A stretch of DNA of 64,000 nt from Lachnospiraceae bacterium MD308. Lineage in GTDB: Bacteria > Bacillota > Clostridia > Lachnospirales > Lachnospiraceae. Where the stretch lies: the NCBI GenBank assembly GCA_000403475.2, contig KE159795.1:1054983-1118982 (forward strand), read 5' to 3'. A program made the translations under genes and the position numbers. Shown one piece after another: positions 25,460 through 34,574 of the stretch. A model generated the notes under the pieces. It made no database searches. It had not been told where the DNA came from and saw only the letters and a program-made list of their open reading frames with translations. The number at the start of each line of letters is the position of its first letter. Positions within the stretch are counted from its first letter, which is position 1.

Positions 25460-26050
25460 TTAGACTCCCTCCTCTGACGCAGGTGCAGGGCTTACATACA
25501 CATTTTTGTACCAGTCATCATAAGCCGCCTTATCCGTGGTATCGCCCGTTCTTGCCTTGACAAGCCCGTCACTGCGTGGGTCAGCCGTAATGGAGAGCGT
25601 TTCCGTGCCTGGCTCGATGGTATCCTCTTTTGTCTCTGATTCGATGGACGGACGGGATGCCGAGCAGTTATACAGCACATGGCGGATCGCATTGATATCC
25701 CCGTCAAACTCAAAGAGCAGGGCAAACTTCACGCTCTCGCCAACACCGCTGTTTTCCACAAGCACACCCTTATCATCCAGCGTTTCCTGCAGAATCTCTG
25801 TTCGGAACCACTCAGGGATAAGTGCAATCTCCAGATCGCCGCTGTATCCGTTGTTGGTGACGGAACGGAAATATACAATGCCGTCCGCATAGAAAGGGGA
25901 AGATTCACCCTCTGCGTCAAGGCTGATGCTCACCGCACCGGGAATGGCTTTCGGCTTATCGTAAGCAAAAGATGCCACGCCGTCCGTGACTGTTTCTGTC
26001 ATCTTGGCGGCGTGGACATTTTTCAGATTATATTTGACTTTGTTTCCCAT
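25460..26050 (-). CDS. Major tail protein
   Basis: A 196-residue tail tube protein (MGNKVKYNLKNVHAAKMTET, then GDLEIALIPEWFRTEILQET). It matches the phi13-type major tail protein group in length, composition and position between the head-tail connectors and the chaperone. It forms the stacked hexameric rings of the tail tube. The C-terminus (SPAPASEEGV) is flexible. Confidence 0.85.
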   Translation of the reverse strand: MGNKVKYNLKNVHAAKMTETVTDGVASFAYDKPKAIPGAVSISLDAEGESSPFYADGIVYFRSVTNNGYSGDLEIALIPEWFRTEILQETLDDKGVLVENSGVGESVKFALLFEFDGDINAIRHVLYNCSASRPSIESETKEDTIEPGTETLSITADPRSDGLVKARTGDTTDKAAYDDWYKNVYVSPAPASEEGV

Positions 26051-26053
26051 AAA

Positions 26054-26371
26054 TCAAACCTCCATTTCAAATTGATAAAGGACTTCATACAGTTTTTCCG
26101 ATTCAATCCACACTTCGGATTTCTCATAAAAAATGCCATGCCCGTCAAGCACAGCCTCCACTTTCTGTTCCGCCGGCAGGTCCTTACAGTCGGTGTACAG
26201 TTCAATATTTACTTCGCCCGCCTTAAAATACACCCTGCCGTCCGCAGAGAAATTATCGCTGCCCGGAAGCAGGTAGCAGATGAACGGCGGCTCTGCCGCT
26301 TCGCCCTCCGCAAAATGGTCATAAGAGAAAGGCAGGTGTATCTCTTCAAGCATCTGAATGATCTCATCCAT
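26054..26371 (-). CDS. Tail terminator-like connector protein
   Basis: A 105-residue protein starting at ATG 26371 (MDEIIQMLEEIHLPFSYDHF), which overlaps the stop of the gp10-like gene by eight bases. Sequence features are FICYLLPGSDNFSADGRVYF and NIELYTDCKDLPAEQKVEAV. Position between gp10-like and major tail protein genes and its size point to the tail terminator (gpU/gp17-like). I recognise the position more than the sequence. Confidence 0.65.
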   Translation of the reverse strand: MDEIIQMLEEIHLPFSYDHFAEGEAAEPPFICYLLPGSDNFSADGRVYFKAGEVNIELYTDCKDLPAEQKVEAVLDGHGIFYEKSEVWIESEKLYEVLYQFEMEV

Positions 26372-26747
26372 TCTTAAGGCTCCTCTCAATCTCTTCTTCA
26401 AGCTGCCGGATACCTGTCTGTTCGGCAGGGGCAATGTGGCTTTTCCCCGCAGCCCTGCCGCCGCCCCGTTTGGCATGGCCGTGTTCCAGCAGATGGGCAA
26501 GTTGGTAGCGGTTTTTGGAATACACGGTAACCTCCAGCGAGTGGGCATTTTCTTTCGTATTCTTCACCGCCCAGCTTTTTGCATAAGTCCCCGTGTCTTT
26601 CGGGGCATTCGCACTGATTTCCTTTTTCACGGTATTTCCCGCCTTGCGGACGGCTTTCTTCATTCCCTCCGTGGAAACATCCGCATAATCGTTCAGACAC
26701 TCCATCACGGTATCAGCCAGTGCATCTATGGAAATTCTCCTGCCCAT
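26364..26747 (-). CDS. HK97 gp10-like head-tail protein
   Basis: A 127-residue protein of the HK97 gp10 family: AVRKAGNTVKKEISANAPKD, TGTYAKSWAVK, then NRYQLAHLLEHGHAKRGGG. The APxDTGxYxxSW pattern and HLLEHGHAKRGGG are typical. It acts at the head-tail joint. It starts one base after the head-closure gene stop. Confidence 0.85.
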   Translation of the reverse strand: MGRRISIDALADTVMECLNDYADVSTEGMKKAVRKAGNTVKKEISANAPKDTGTYAKSWAVKNTKENAHSLEVTVYSKNRYQLAHLLEHGHAKRGGGRAAGKSHIAPAEQTGIRQLEEEIERSLKNG

Positions 26748-26748
26748 A

Positions 26749-27081
26749 TCACCGCCTCACTTTCTGGCATTTCAGCTTGACCGATTTCTTTTTGAAATTC
26801 TTATGGTCAATGCCGAGGATATTATAAATCTCACCGCCATACAGAACACGGCAGCCTGTGGAATCAATCTTTGAAACCAGACTGCAGTAACGGATTGTAA
26901 AATCAATCTTTGAATTGTCCACAACCGTTCCTGCGTCCGTATTTTCACTTGGCGATTCACCGCTGACGGTGGCATGGCAGGAATAGTAATCCGTCCATTC
27001 GTTTTTGTGGTTTCCTATTTTGTCCACCACCACCGTGTTTTTCTGTATCACTATTTTTACATTCAAAAGTGCAATCTCCAT
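26749..27081 (-). CDS. Head closure / head-tail adaptor protein
   Basis: A 110-residue protein (MEIALLNVKIVIQKNTVVVD, then NHKNEWTDYYSCHATVSGES). The W-x-[DE]-YY-x-C-x-A and the late YNILGIDHKNFKKKSVKLKC match the SPP1 gp16-like head closure proteins of siphophages. It shares one base with the stop of the gp6-like gene. Confidence 0.8.
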   Translation of the reverse strand: MEIALLNVKIVIQKNTVVVDKIGNHKNEWTDYYSCHATVSGESPSENTDAGTVVDNSKIDFTIRYCSLVSKIDSTGCRVLYGGEIYNILGIDHKNFKKKSVKLKCQKVRR

Positions 27082-27353
27082 CAGAACTTACTCCTCCTGA
27101 CTCCCCCAAGCAGGGAACGCAGGGTAAGGGTAAGGGCATGATGGTCTGCGTCCTCCCGGTGCTCATACAGATATGCCACTGCATACATCACGGCGATCTT
27201 CGCCGTCTGCGTTCCGGCAAATTCCTCTGCGGAAAGCCTTGCTATATCTGCACACAGGCTTTCCGCAAAATGCAGGGCATTTGTAATGAAACTGTCATCA
27301 TCCTCAAAATCCACACGCAGATACTGTTTCATTTCCTCCAAAGACACAATCAT
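27081..27353 (-). CDS. HK97 gp6-like head-tail connector
   Basis: A 90-residue helical protein. I choose ATG 27353 (MIVSLEEMKQYLRVDFEDDD) over the GTG at 27365. The SLEEMKQYLRVD-x-E-DDD-x-x-I start and AVMYAVAYLYEHRED are characteristic of the gp6/YqbG connector family, which forms a ring beneath the portal. It follows the capsid gene. Confidence 0.88.
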   Translation of the reverse strand: MIVSLEEMKQYLRVDFEDDDSFITNALHFAESLCADIARLSAEEFAGTQTAKIAVMYAVAYLYEHREDADHHALTLTLRSLLGGVRRSKF

Positions 27354-27387
27354 ATATCCCACCACCTCGCAGTGTTATTTGAAAAAA

Positions 27388-28578
27388 TTATGCTTTCACC
27401 GTCTTTGCAGCCGCCTTTATCTTTAAAATCTGCACCGCTTCCGAAAGCACCAGCTTGCCGTCCACACGCTCTTTTGCCACAAAACCGATCATGCCGTTGC
27501 CTGCAAACAATTCTGTGAGCTGTTTGAAGGAACGTGTCCCTCTGTCTCCGATGTTGTAATATTTATAATCGCCGAAAGCAATCGCGTCTGCCGGTGCATA
27601 AGGGGAAGTGTACACTTCATATCCAAGCAGTCTGTCCGGCTCTCCCTGGGTAAGTGCAGGCTGCCACATATACACACCGTTGTTGTCCTTGAACGTGCGG
27701 ATCTGTGCCACCGTCTTATCGTTCATGATGAACCTTGCATTCTTTCGGTAAGGACGCTTGAGGGCATACACCAGGTTGATAACATCATCCGCCGCCAGAG
27801 CATCAACCGTATTTGCAACCGTACCGCCGCCGGTTTCGGCAAACAGCCCTAAAGGCTGCCCTGTGCCTGTGCCGTTGAGGAAAGCGTCCTCCTCGGCATT
27901 GGACAGAGCCTTTCCGAACTGTGCAATGATATAGCTTTCCAGGCCAAAGGCATTATCGTAGAGCAGTTCCTCGGTTACCTTGATTGCCACATGGAGCTTG
28001 TGTGCATCCAAAAGGATCTGGTCAAAGGTAGCGTCACCAAAAGTCAATGCACCGCCTTCCTCAATCCAGGCAGCCGCAGGCTTGGTGGCTGCAATATTGA
28101 TCTTGTGGTCACCAGAAGTTGTAATCTTCGTACCCAACTTACGCATGATATTTTCTTCCTCAAGCACATCGATCAGGCGGCTGTCATATTCCTCCGGCAC
28201 GAGATAACCGCCGTCCGCATCCACGCCTTCCTGCAGGACATTGGACACCTGCTTGAAGTTGGAACGGAGAGCCGCCAGCATACCTTCACGGTATCCATCA
28301 GACGCCCTGCCTGTCTTAGGCTTCCCACCGCTGCCGGTCTGCTGCGGGTTTGTCAGGATAGGCGTATTGACGGGCTTGTTAAGCTCGTTTTCCAGAGCCT
28401 CCATCTGCTCCATACGCTCAATTTCAGCACTGTAATCCTTAATTTTCTGCTCCATTTTTGCATAGGCCTCGGCATCTTCCTTTGAAAGCAGGCCGTCCTT
28501 GTCACGCTTGCTCTCAACAAAAGCCTTTGCACCCTGCCACGCCTTGTTTCTTGCTTCCCTTAATTCCTGAATCGTCAT
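27388..28578 (-). CDS. Major capsid protein (HK97 fold)
   Basis: A 396-residue capsid precursor. Residues 1 to about 95 are a charged coiled coil (the delta scaffold domain), followed by a G/S/K-rich linker and the HK97 core: LVPEEYDSRLIDVLEEENIM, LDAHKLHVAIKVTEELLYDN, AFLNGTGTGQPLGLF and TRSFKQLTELFAGNGMIGFV. The protease encoded just upstream probably removes the delta domain near residues 95-105; that site is inferred. It assembles the icosahedral shell. Confidence 0.95.
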   Translation of the reverse strand: MTIQELREARNKAWQGAKAFVESKRDKDGLLSKEDAEAYAKMEQKIKDYSAEIERMEQMEALENELNKPVNTPILTNPQQTGSGGKPKTGRASDGYREGMLAALRSNFKQVSNVLQEGVDADGGYLVPEEYDSRLIDVLEEENIMRKLGTKITTSGDHKINIAATKPAAAWIEEGGALTFGDATFDQILLDAHKLHVAIKVTEELLYDNAFGLESYIIAQFGKALSNAEEDAFLNGTGTGQPLGLFAETGGGTVANTVDALAADDVINLVYALKRPYRKNARFIMNDKTVAQIRTFKDNNGVYMWQPALTQGEPDRLLGYEVYTSPYAPADAIAFGDYKYYNIGDRGTRSFKQLTELFAGNGMIGFVAKERVDGKLVLSEAVQILKIKAAAKTVKA

Positions 28579-28585
28579 AATAAAA

Positions 28586-29323
28586 TTACCTCCAATTTTT
28601 GATTAAATCCAGCCGTTCCATCAGGGAATCAGCTGTGGTCTTTGGTTCCTGCTTCTGAATCCTGCATTTCCTTGCCAGCTTATCCATAAGCGAATTTGTT
28701 ACCGCAGCACGGGAATACATCATGCTTACTGTCGGGACAGCCATATCCTCTGCTGTATTTCTCTGCATGATCTCATCTGCGAATCCCATTTTAACAGCAG
28801 AATTTGCATCCATCCAGGTTTCGGCGTCCATCAGCTTTGACAGCTTTTTACGGTCGAACCCCGTTTTGATTTCATAAGCATTGATGATGCTTTCCTTGAC
28901 CTCGTCAAGCATTGCGATGGCTTTCTGCATTTCTGCCGAATCGCCCCAGGCAATCGTCGCAGGGTTATGGATCATCATCATGGAAACGGGGGACACAAGC
29001 ACTGTATCTCCCGCCATTGCGATAACAGAGGCGGCGCTCGCCGCTATACCGTCAATCTTCACGGTTACTTTTCCGGCATAATTTGAAAGCATATTGTAAA
29101 TCTGTGCCGCTGCCACGCAGTCACCGCCGGGACTGTTTATCCAGACGGTAATGTCACCGCTACCGGCATTCAGTTCCTCTTTGAAAAGCTGCGGCGTGAC
29201 GTCATCGTCAAACCAGCTGTCCTCGGCAATCGTGCCGTTCAGTTCAAGCACCCTCTCTGTGGTTTCTTCGTCTGTTTTGCTGTCCTGAACCGTCCGGTTC
29301 TTCCAGCTCCAGAACTTCTTCAT
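28586..29323 (-). CDS. ClpP-type head maturation protease
   Basis: A 245-residue S14-family protease starting at ATG 29323 (MKKFWSWKNR), preceded by AAGGAGG. The oxyanion/active region INSPGGDCVAAAQIYNML is followed by the nucleophile S96 (DGIAASAAS) and H119 (MMIHNPATIAWG). It lies between portal and capsid genes and cleaves the capsid scaffold domain during maturation. The N-terminus overlaps the end of the portal gene by 80 bases. Confidence 0.93.
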   Translation of the reverse strand: MKKFWSWKNRTVQDSKTDEETTERVLELNGTIAEDSWFDDDVTPQLFKEELNAGSGDITVWINSPGGDCVAAAQIYNMLSNYAGKVTVKIDGIAASAASVIAMAGDTVLVSPVSMMMIHNPATIAWGDSAEMQKAIAMLDEVKESIINAYEIKTGFDRKKLSKLMDAETWMDANSAVKMGFADEIMQRNTAEDMAVPTVSMMYSRAAVTNSLMDKLARKCRIQKQEPKTTADSLMERLDLIKNWR

Positions 29324-30566
29324 TTTGGGTTTCCTCCTTCCCATAAGCCGCCCCTGACATTGAGAGCGGCATCATATTTCCGTTGATCAGATACAAATCT
29401 CCTCCGTCCTCTGCAGGAATGCGGTCGAGGTTTTCAAGCTCACGGATATCATTAGCCGACATCCAGCCATTCTGCCGTGCCGTAGCGTAACCCTGCATAC
29501 GGCTCTGGTAATCCCCGCGGAGCAGGCCGTCAACATTGAATTTGATAAAGTATTTGGATTTATCATCCTGTGGAATCAAAGCCCTCTGCATCGCCTGTTC
29601 CCAACGCACCAGCCACGGCTCAAGGGTGTATTTCACAAATTCAAGTGACTGCTGCTCGATATTAGAAAAGCTCGACTTCTCAAGGTCGCCCACCATATGC
29701 GGCGGCACCCTGAAAATTCGGGCTATCTCATTGATCTGGAATTTCCTTGTTTCTAAAAACTGTGCTTCGTTCGGACTTATCGAAATCGGAGTATATTTCA
29801 TGCCCTCTTCTAAAACTGCAATTTTATGGGCATTAGAGCTGCCGCCGAACCCTGCGTTCCAGCTTTCACGCACCTTGTCAGGCTCTTTCACTGTCCCCGG
29901 ATATTCCAGTATGCCGCTTGGAGTGGCTCCGTTTGCATAAAATTTACTGCCATATTCTTCGGCAGCAATGGCAAGACCGATGGCGTTTTTTGCCATAGCG
30001 ATAGGGGAATAGCCGACCAGCCCGTCAAAACCAAGTCCGGGGATATGCAGCACATCATAAGGTGAAAGCCTTACCGTGCCGTCTTTCAGCGTCTTTGCAT
30101 CGTCACTGCTGACCATATATTCATAATACAGCCGTCCTTTTTCATCTCTGCCCACCGTCATCCGGTCAGGCATCAGCGGGTACAGCCCCACAGCCTCGCC
30201 CTTGCCGTTGCGGATAATCTGCGAATAGGCATTTCCCCAAAGCAGCAGGTGCGTCATAAGCGTTTCACGGAACACAAAGGAAGTCATCTCCGTGTTAGGC
30301 TCATCATGCAGCAAAAAATACAGCGGATTATCTACAGCCTTTTCCTTACTGCCCTTGTCTGTATACTGGTATAAATGCAGAGGCAGGCCGGCAACCGCCT
30401 CAGACAGGATACGGACGCAGGAATACACTGCCGTCATCTGCATGGCGGAGCGTTCATTAACACGCTTGCCCGATGTTGAACTGCCCATGAAAAAACGGTA
30501 CGCAGAACCGCTTGTGCTGTTCCTGGGTGCGTCCCTTGAACGAAACAGACCGCTTAAAAATCCCAT
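29244..30566 (-). CDS. Portal protein (HK97 type)
   Basis: A 440-residue portal protein: MQMTAVYSCVRILSEAVAGL, PLHLYQYTDKG, LLWGNAYSQIIRNGKGE and NEAQFLETRKFQINEIARIF followed by RVPPHMVGDLEKSSFSNIEQ are the family hallmarks. It forms the dodecameric DNA channel at one capsid vertex and docks the terminase. The stop lies inside the protease gene. Confidence 0.95.
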   Translation of the reverse strand: MGFLSGLFRSRDAPRNSTSGSAYRFFMGSSTSGKRVNERSAMQMTAVYSCVRILSEAVAGLPLHLYQYTDKGSKEKAVDNPLYFLLHDEPNTEMTSFVFRETLMTHLLLWGNAYSQIIRNGKGEAVGLYPLMPDRMTVGRDEKGRLYYEYMVSSDDAKTLKDGTVRLSPYDVLHIPGLGFDGLVGYSPIAMAKNAIGLAIAAEEYGSKFYANGATPSGILEYPGTVKEPDKVRESWNAGFGGSSNAHKIAVLEEGMKYTPISISPNEAQFLETRKFQINEIARIFRVPPHMVGDLEKSSFSNIEQQSLEFVKYTLEPWLVRWEQAMQRALIPQDDKSKYFIKFNVDGLLRGDYQSRMQGYATARQNGWMSANDIRELENLDRIPAEDGGDLYLINGNMMPLSMSGAAYGKEETQNEEVLELEEPDGSGQQNRRRNHREGA

Positions 30567-30582
30567 ATCTTCTCACCATCCT

Positions 30583-32184
30583 TTATAAAAATAAAATCCC
30601 CCTGTGGTCATACACGCTTTCCGTCACGACATTTCCGCACCTTATCGCACGGTCAAGCCCCATGATTGTGGCAACAGCCCCGTCTATCTTTTCTGTGGAT
30701 TTTTCCTTATCTGCTTTTATATTGCCTGCAGGGTCGGTTCTGATGAAGATATTGTCCATCATCCAGCGCAGGACAGGGTGGCCGCCGTGTGCGATCTTCT
30801 GTTCAAGCACCAGCTTCATCAATTCCTTTGTAGGAGGACTCATATCCTTAAATCCCTGCCCGAACGGAACAACCGTAAACCCCATATTTTCGAGATTCTG
30901 CACCATCTGCACAGCGCCCCAGCGGTCAAAAGCAATCTCACGGATATTGAAACGCTCACCAAGTCGTTCAACGAATTTCTCAATATAGCCGTAATGCACT
31001 ACATTTCCCTCTGTGGTCTGCAAAAATCCCTGCCGTTCCCAGACATCATAAGGCACATGGTCACGGCGAACACGCAGTTCAAGAGAGTCTTCGGGTATCC
31101 AGAAATACGGCAGGACCATATATTTATCATCTTCATCCAAAGGCGGAAAGACAAGCACAAACGCTGTAATATCCGTAGTGGATGAGAGGTCAAGGCCGCC
31201 ATAACACACACGCCCTTCCAGGTCATCTTCCCGGACAGGGAACGCACAGCCGTCCCATTTGTCCATCGGCATCCAGCGGACTGCCTGTTTCACCCACTGG
31301 TTCAGCCTTAACTGCCTGAATGAATTTTCCTCGCCGGGATTCTGCTTTGCCGATTCACAGGCGGCTCTGACTTTGTCAATCCCGACCGTAATGCCGAGGG
31401 AGGGATTTGCTTTCTTCCACACCTTTGGGTCAGTCCAGTCGTCACCCTCATCCGCACCGTAGATCACGGGATAAAATGTTGGGTCAATCTTTCTGCCTTC
31501 TAAAATATCCTTTGCTTTCTGGTGTGTTTCATAACAGATGCTGTTGGTATCCGTACCCGCCGTAGTGATGAGAAAATACAGTGGCTGCATCCTGGCATCA
31601 CCTGAACCTTTGGTCATGACATCAAACAGTTTTCTGTTCGGCTGGGTATGGAGCTCATCAAACACAACGCCGTGGATATTAAATCCGTGCTTGGAATAAG
31701 CCTCTGCTGACAACACCTGGTAAAAGGAGTTTGTCGGCAGATATACGATCCTTTTCTGTGAGGCGAGAATTTTGACACGCTTATTCAGTGCAGGACACAT
31801 CCGCACCATATCCGCCGCCACATCAAATACGATAGTTGCCTGCTGACGGTCGGCAGCACAGCCGTAAACCTCGGCACGTTCCTCGCCATCCCCACAGCAA
31901 AGCAATAGGGCGACTGCCGCAGCAAGCTCCGATTTTCCCATTTTCTTCGGTATCTCCACATACGCCGTATTAAACTGCCGGTAGCCGTTTGGCTTTAGCG
32001 TACCAAACAAATCCCTGATTATCTGCTCCTGCCAGTCGATCAGTTCAAAGGGCTTTCCCGCCCATGTGCCTTTGGTATGGCAAAGGCTCTCTATGAACAT
32101 CACGGCAAAATCGGCGGCATCCGAATCATAGCGGCTGTCCTTTGCCTTGAATTTTGTCGTCCTGTATTTTTTCAATTTTCGCAA
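30583..32184 (-). CDS. Terminase large subunit
   Basis: A 533-residue packaging motor. I choose the TTG at 32184 (LRKLKKYRTTKFKAKDSRYD) since GGAGGTG precedes it; an in-frame ATG at 32274 has no ribosome site. The ATPase domain has a Walker A variant, EIPKKMGKSELAAA, and Walker B GVVFDELHTQP. The nuclease domain begins with YGGLDLSSTTDITAF and contains IAFDRWGAVQMVQNL and DGAVATIMGLDRA. It cuts and pumps DNA into the prohead with the P27-type small subunit, which lies unusually far upstream (38962-39495), separated by the accessory genes. Confidence 0.93.
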   Translation of the reverse strand: MRKLKKYRTTKFKAKDSRYDSDAADFAVMFIESLCHTKGTWAGKPFELIDWQEQIIRDLFGTLKPNGYRQFNTAYVEIPKKMGKSELAAAVALLLCCGDGEERAEVYGCAADRQQATIVFDVAADMVRMCPALNKRVKILASQKRIVYLPTNSFYQVLSAEAYSKHGFNIHGVVFDELHTQPNRKLFDVMTKGSGDARMQPLYFLITTAGTDTNSICYETHQKAKDILEGRKIDPTFYPVIYGADEGDDWTDPKVWKKANPSLGITVGIDKVRAACESAKQNPGEENSFRQLRLNQWVKQAVRWMPMDKWDGCAFPVREDDLEGRVCYGGLDLSSTTDITAFVLVFPPLDEDDKYMVLPYFWIPEDSLELRVRRDHVPYDVWERQGFLQTTEGNVVHYGYIEKFVERLGERFNIREIAFDRWGAVQMVQNLENMGFTVVPFGQGFKDMSPPTKELMKLVLEQKIAHGGHPVLRWMMDNIFIRTDPAGNIKADKEKSTEKIDGAVATIMGLDRAIRCGNVVTESVYDHRGILFL

Positions 32185-32280
32185 ACTCCCACCTCCGTCC
32201 GGGCATAAAAAACAGCCTGCCAATGGCAAGCCGAAATCTGTCTGTACAAGATACAGAGCCTTGCGGCTCCGCACCAGGAA

Positions 32281-32544
32281 TTATTTATTTTGCAACCTGC
32301 TCCATGCAATGGCATGGCCGTTGTCAGTAAATGTCTGTTCTGCACTGCCGATGTGGTTCAGGCGGCATTCGATATCTCCAAGCCCCGTTTCTTCCGGCGT
32401 TTCCACAAACTCGTAAATATCGGCTGTGAACCCGCCTTTGTAACAGGCATCCGTGACCAGGACGTGGTCCCCGAATTTCAATACGCTGCCGTAAGTGGCG
32501 CTGACCTTCATCTGCAGTTTTTCCATTGTTGTGAATTCTTTCAT
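32281..32544 (-). CDS. Small phage protein of unknown function
   Basis: An 87-residue protein starting at ATG 32544 (MKEFTTMEKLQMKVSATYGS) behind GGAGGAAACAGCA. It contains VLVTDACYKGGFTADIYEFV and a polar C-terminus. I do not recognise the family. The coding-like composition and ribosome site support it as real. It lies between accessory genes and the terminase. Confidence 0.6.
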   Translation of the reverse strand: MKEFTTMEKLQMKVSATYGSVLKFGDHVLVTDACYKGGFTADIYEFVETPEETGLGDIECRLNHIGSAEQTFTDNGHAIAWSRLQNK

Positions 32545-32671
32545 TGCTGTTTCCTCCGTTTTTCTAAGCCTGCGGCTTTGTTTTCCCTTTCGGTAGTACA
32601 CATATTACCGTCAGTCAAAAGATATAGCAATACGATTACTACACAATCATTCTGCAGTGTATTTGTGTACT

Positions 32672-32872
32672 TTACGGCTGCATGAAACGGTGGATTGTTT
32701 CCAGTATCTGCTCCTGCTCATCTGCTTTCACGCCGATGCTTTCAAGAGATTCACGGGTCCCGCAGTCCGGGCATATAAGAGTACTGTTATCCGTTCTCGA
32801 AAGGGCAGGCACACCGCTGTATATCTTTCCGCACTTCGGGCAGGTCTTAATCCTTATCTCATTATTTTTCAT
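32672..32872 (-). CDS. Small zinc-ribbon protein
   Basis: A 66-residue protein starting at ATG 32872 behind AGGAGGTACTGCC. Two CxxC pairs (TCPKCGKIYSG and LICPDCGTRESLESIG) form a zinc ribbon. A basic start and a helical C-terminus (EQEQILETIHRFMQP) complete it. It overlaps the end of the cyclotransferase gene by eleven bases. Its role is unknown. Confidence 0.7.
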   Translation of the reverse strand: MKNNEIRIKTCPKCGKIYSGVPALSRTDNSTLICPDCGTRESLESIGVKADEQEQILETIHRFMQP

Positions 32873-33332
32873 GGCAGTACCTCCTGCTGTCCGCCACAGC
32901 TTCAAGTAAAATCTTCTCATCAAATCCAAAATTCCGATACCCCTCAAGGCAGGTGCGGACATAATATCCGCTTGGAATGCCGTGCGGTCTGTCCTCGTGC
33001 ATGATGTAACCATAGACCTTACGGCTTCTGATTTTGCCTGACCGTATCCCCTTGATGGGCAGCTTCATCTCTGCCTTGTAATAAAAGGCGGGAAATCCCT
33101 CGTAGCGGTCGAGGGCTGCTTCATCCTCTTCCGTGGTTTCCCATACAGCAACAGGCACGCTCACGCCTTCTTTTGGTTCGATGGTAAGATAAGAACCCGT
33201 CCTGCTGCCCTTGAAAAGCAGTCCGTAACCGGGGATTTCAGCCGTGCCGATGATCCTTGCCGAAGGGCAGCGCATCCGCATCTGCCTGATGTTCAGGTTG
33301 CTGCCGTAAGCGATATAATATCTTTTTTCCAT
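32862..33332 (-). CDS. Gamma-glutamylcyclotransferase-like protein (AIG2/GGCT)
   Basis: A 156-residue protein starting at ATG 33332 (MEKRYYIAYGSNL) behind AAAGGACGG. The YGSNL loop, the PGYGLLFKG strand and DRYEGFPAFYYKAEM, containing the catalytic Glu, define the GGCT fold, which releases pyroglutamate from gamma-glutamyl amines. It follows the amidoligase gene, and the two enzyme types, one making and one breaking amide bonds, are a known phage pairing. The pair may build and trim a peptide tag or modified metabolite; the substrate is unknown. Confidence 0.88.
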   Translation of the reverse strand: MEKRYYIAYGSNLNIRQMRMRCPSARIIGTAEIPGYGLLFKGSRTGSYLTIEPKEGVSVPVAVWETTEEDEAALDRYEGFPAFYYKAEMKLPIKGIRSGKIRSRKVYGYIMHEDRPHGIPSGYYVRTCLEGYRNFGFDEKILLEAVADSRRYCHEK

Positions 33333-33339
33333 AATGGTA

Positions 33340-33491
33340 TCCGTCCTTTCCGAAGGGTGCGGGTGTCCGGCGGGCACCTCTGCCGAAGGCAGAAGCACCG
33401 ACCGAGCCGGGAGGCGAGACTCACCCTTCTACCACCTTAAGACCGCCGAAGCGGTCAGGAAAGTGGCAGGAGGCTAACCCCTGCGGTCCCT
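33340..33491 (-). other. GC-rich intergenic stretch with TTCG-loop hairpins
   Basis: On the minus strand it carries GACCGC-TTCG-GCGGTC and TCTGCC-TTCG-GGCAGA hairpins plus further GC-rich inverted segments such as GGTGCCCGCC near 33370-33385. No frame looks coding. It could be a structured RNA or mRNA leader controlling the cyclotransferase, or a set of processing hairpins. Confidence 0.45.
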
Positions 33492-34439
33492 TCAAGCGGC
33501 CCTGCCGTTGCGGAAAGCGGTGTCGCCTGCAAGCCTTTTTGTCAGAATCTCCCTTGCCGTTTTGAACTCGTCACCGATAAATCCCAGCCGGAGCAGCCAG
33601 GTTCTCATTGCGTATTTCGGATTCTCTTTCTGCTGTTCCTTCGGTGATGCTGTCCTCACTTCCTTTGCCATCTGGCTGAGTGCGAGGCAGAGCTGGATGT
33701 AAGCCTTTAACTGTCCTGCGTGGAGCCCGTTTTTCCTGCCGTCCGCAGGTGCGTCAAACTGGAATAACCTGAATTCGATTGTCCCGTGCGTAAAGGTTGC
33801 GTGGTAGTTGAGCATATGGTATCTGCTGTCGTTGTAATGGTGGCTCCTGCCATAATCCGCACCGTTGGAGGTATACCAGATATCCGCAAGCTGTGCCATT
33901 GTCTTAGGCTTTTTCTTATTGAGCTGCTCTAAAAATCTTGGGTCGACCGTCCTGCAGTAGCGGTTCATCCTGCCCCTGTCGAGATTCAGGGCATCCGCTA
34001 AAAGGCTTTCGTGGCCTGCCATGATGTTTGCAAGGTTTCTGAGCGTCTGCGGTGTGTGTCCGTTTGCCCCGATGTGGCAGTGGATTCCGCAGCCCCTTGT
34101 CGCATCACTCTTTGCACCTGCGTGTCTGAGCTGTCTGATAAGCTCCTGCAGAAGTTCTATATCGGAGTAGGTGAGGATCGGGGTTACCAGTTCGCATTTT
34201 TCATTGTCAGGTCCCGCAATGCTGACATCCTTCTGGAATTTCCACTCCCTGCCGTCTGCATCCCAGGCTGACCAGGTGCTGTAGCCATTCCTTCCTGCTG
34301 TGTTTTCGTATCTGCCTGTGCCGAAGAACTCAGCCGCAAGCCTCGCTGCCTTATCCCTTGCGATGTTATTCATCTCAACCTCGACCCCGATGGTCTGCTT
34401 TTTCATTTCCTCAACCTGTCTTAAAACCTTATCGTTCAT
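33492..34439 (-). CDS. Phage amidoligase (COOH-NH2 ligase family)
   Basis: A 315-residue protein starting at ATG 34439 (MNDKVLRQVEEMKK) behind GGAGGTACACACC. TIGVEVEMNNIARDKAARLA, FQKDVSIAGPDNEKCELVTP, CGIHCHIGANGHTPQTLRNL and HGTIEFRLFQFD are the signatures of the putative amidoligase family, related to glutamine synthetase and gamma-glutamylcysteine ligases. The last 60 residues repeat in the protein of 34777-35508. It would join a carboxylate to an amine using ATP; the substrate is not known. Confidence 0.85.
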   Translation of the reverse strand: MNDKVLRQVEEMKKQTIGVEVEMNNIARDKAARLAAEFFGTGRYENTAGRNGYSTWSAWDADGREWKFQKDVSIAGPDNEKCELVTPILTYSDIELLQELIRQLRHAGAKSDATRGCGIHCHIGANGHTPQTLRNLANIMAGHESLLADALNLDRGRMNRYCRTVDPRFLEQLNKKKPKTMAQLADIWYTSNGADYGRSHHYNDSRYHMLNYHATFTHGTIEFRLFQFDAPADGRKNGLHAGQLKAYIQLCLALSQMAKEVRTASPKEQQKENPKYAMRTWLLRLGFIGDEFKTAREILTKRLAGDTAFRNGRAA

Positions 34440-34574
34440 GGTGTGTACCTCCGTCTGATTTTTCTTTGTTTTCCCTTTCGGTGTACACATATTAGCGTCT
34501 GTCCGGGCATATAGCAATACGATTACTACACAATCATTTCCGCTATATCTTGTGTATATTTGTACCGGATACAG

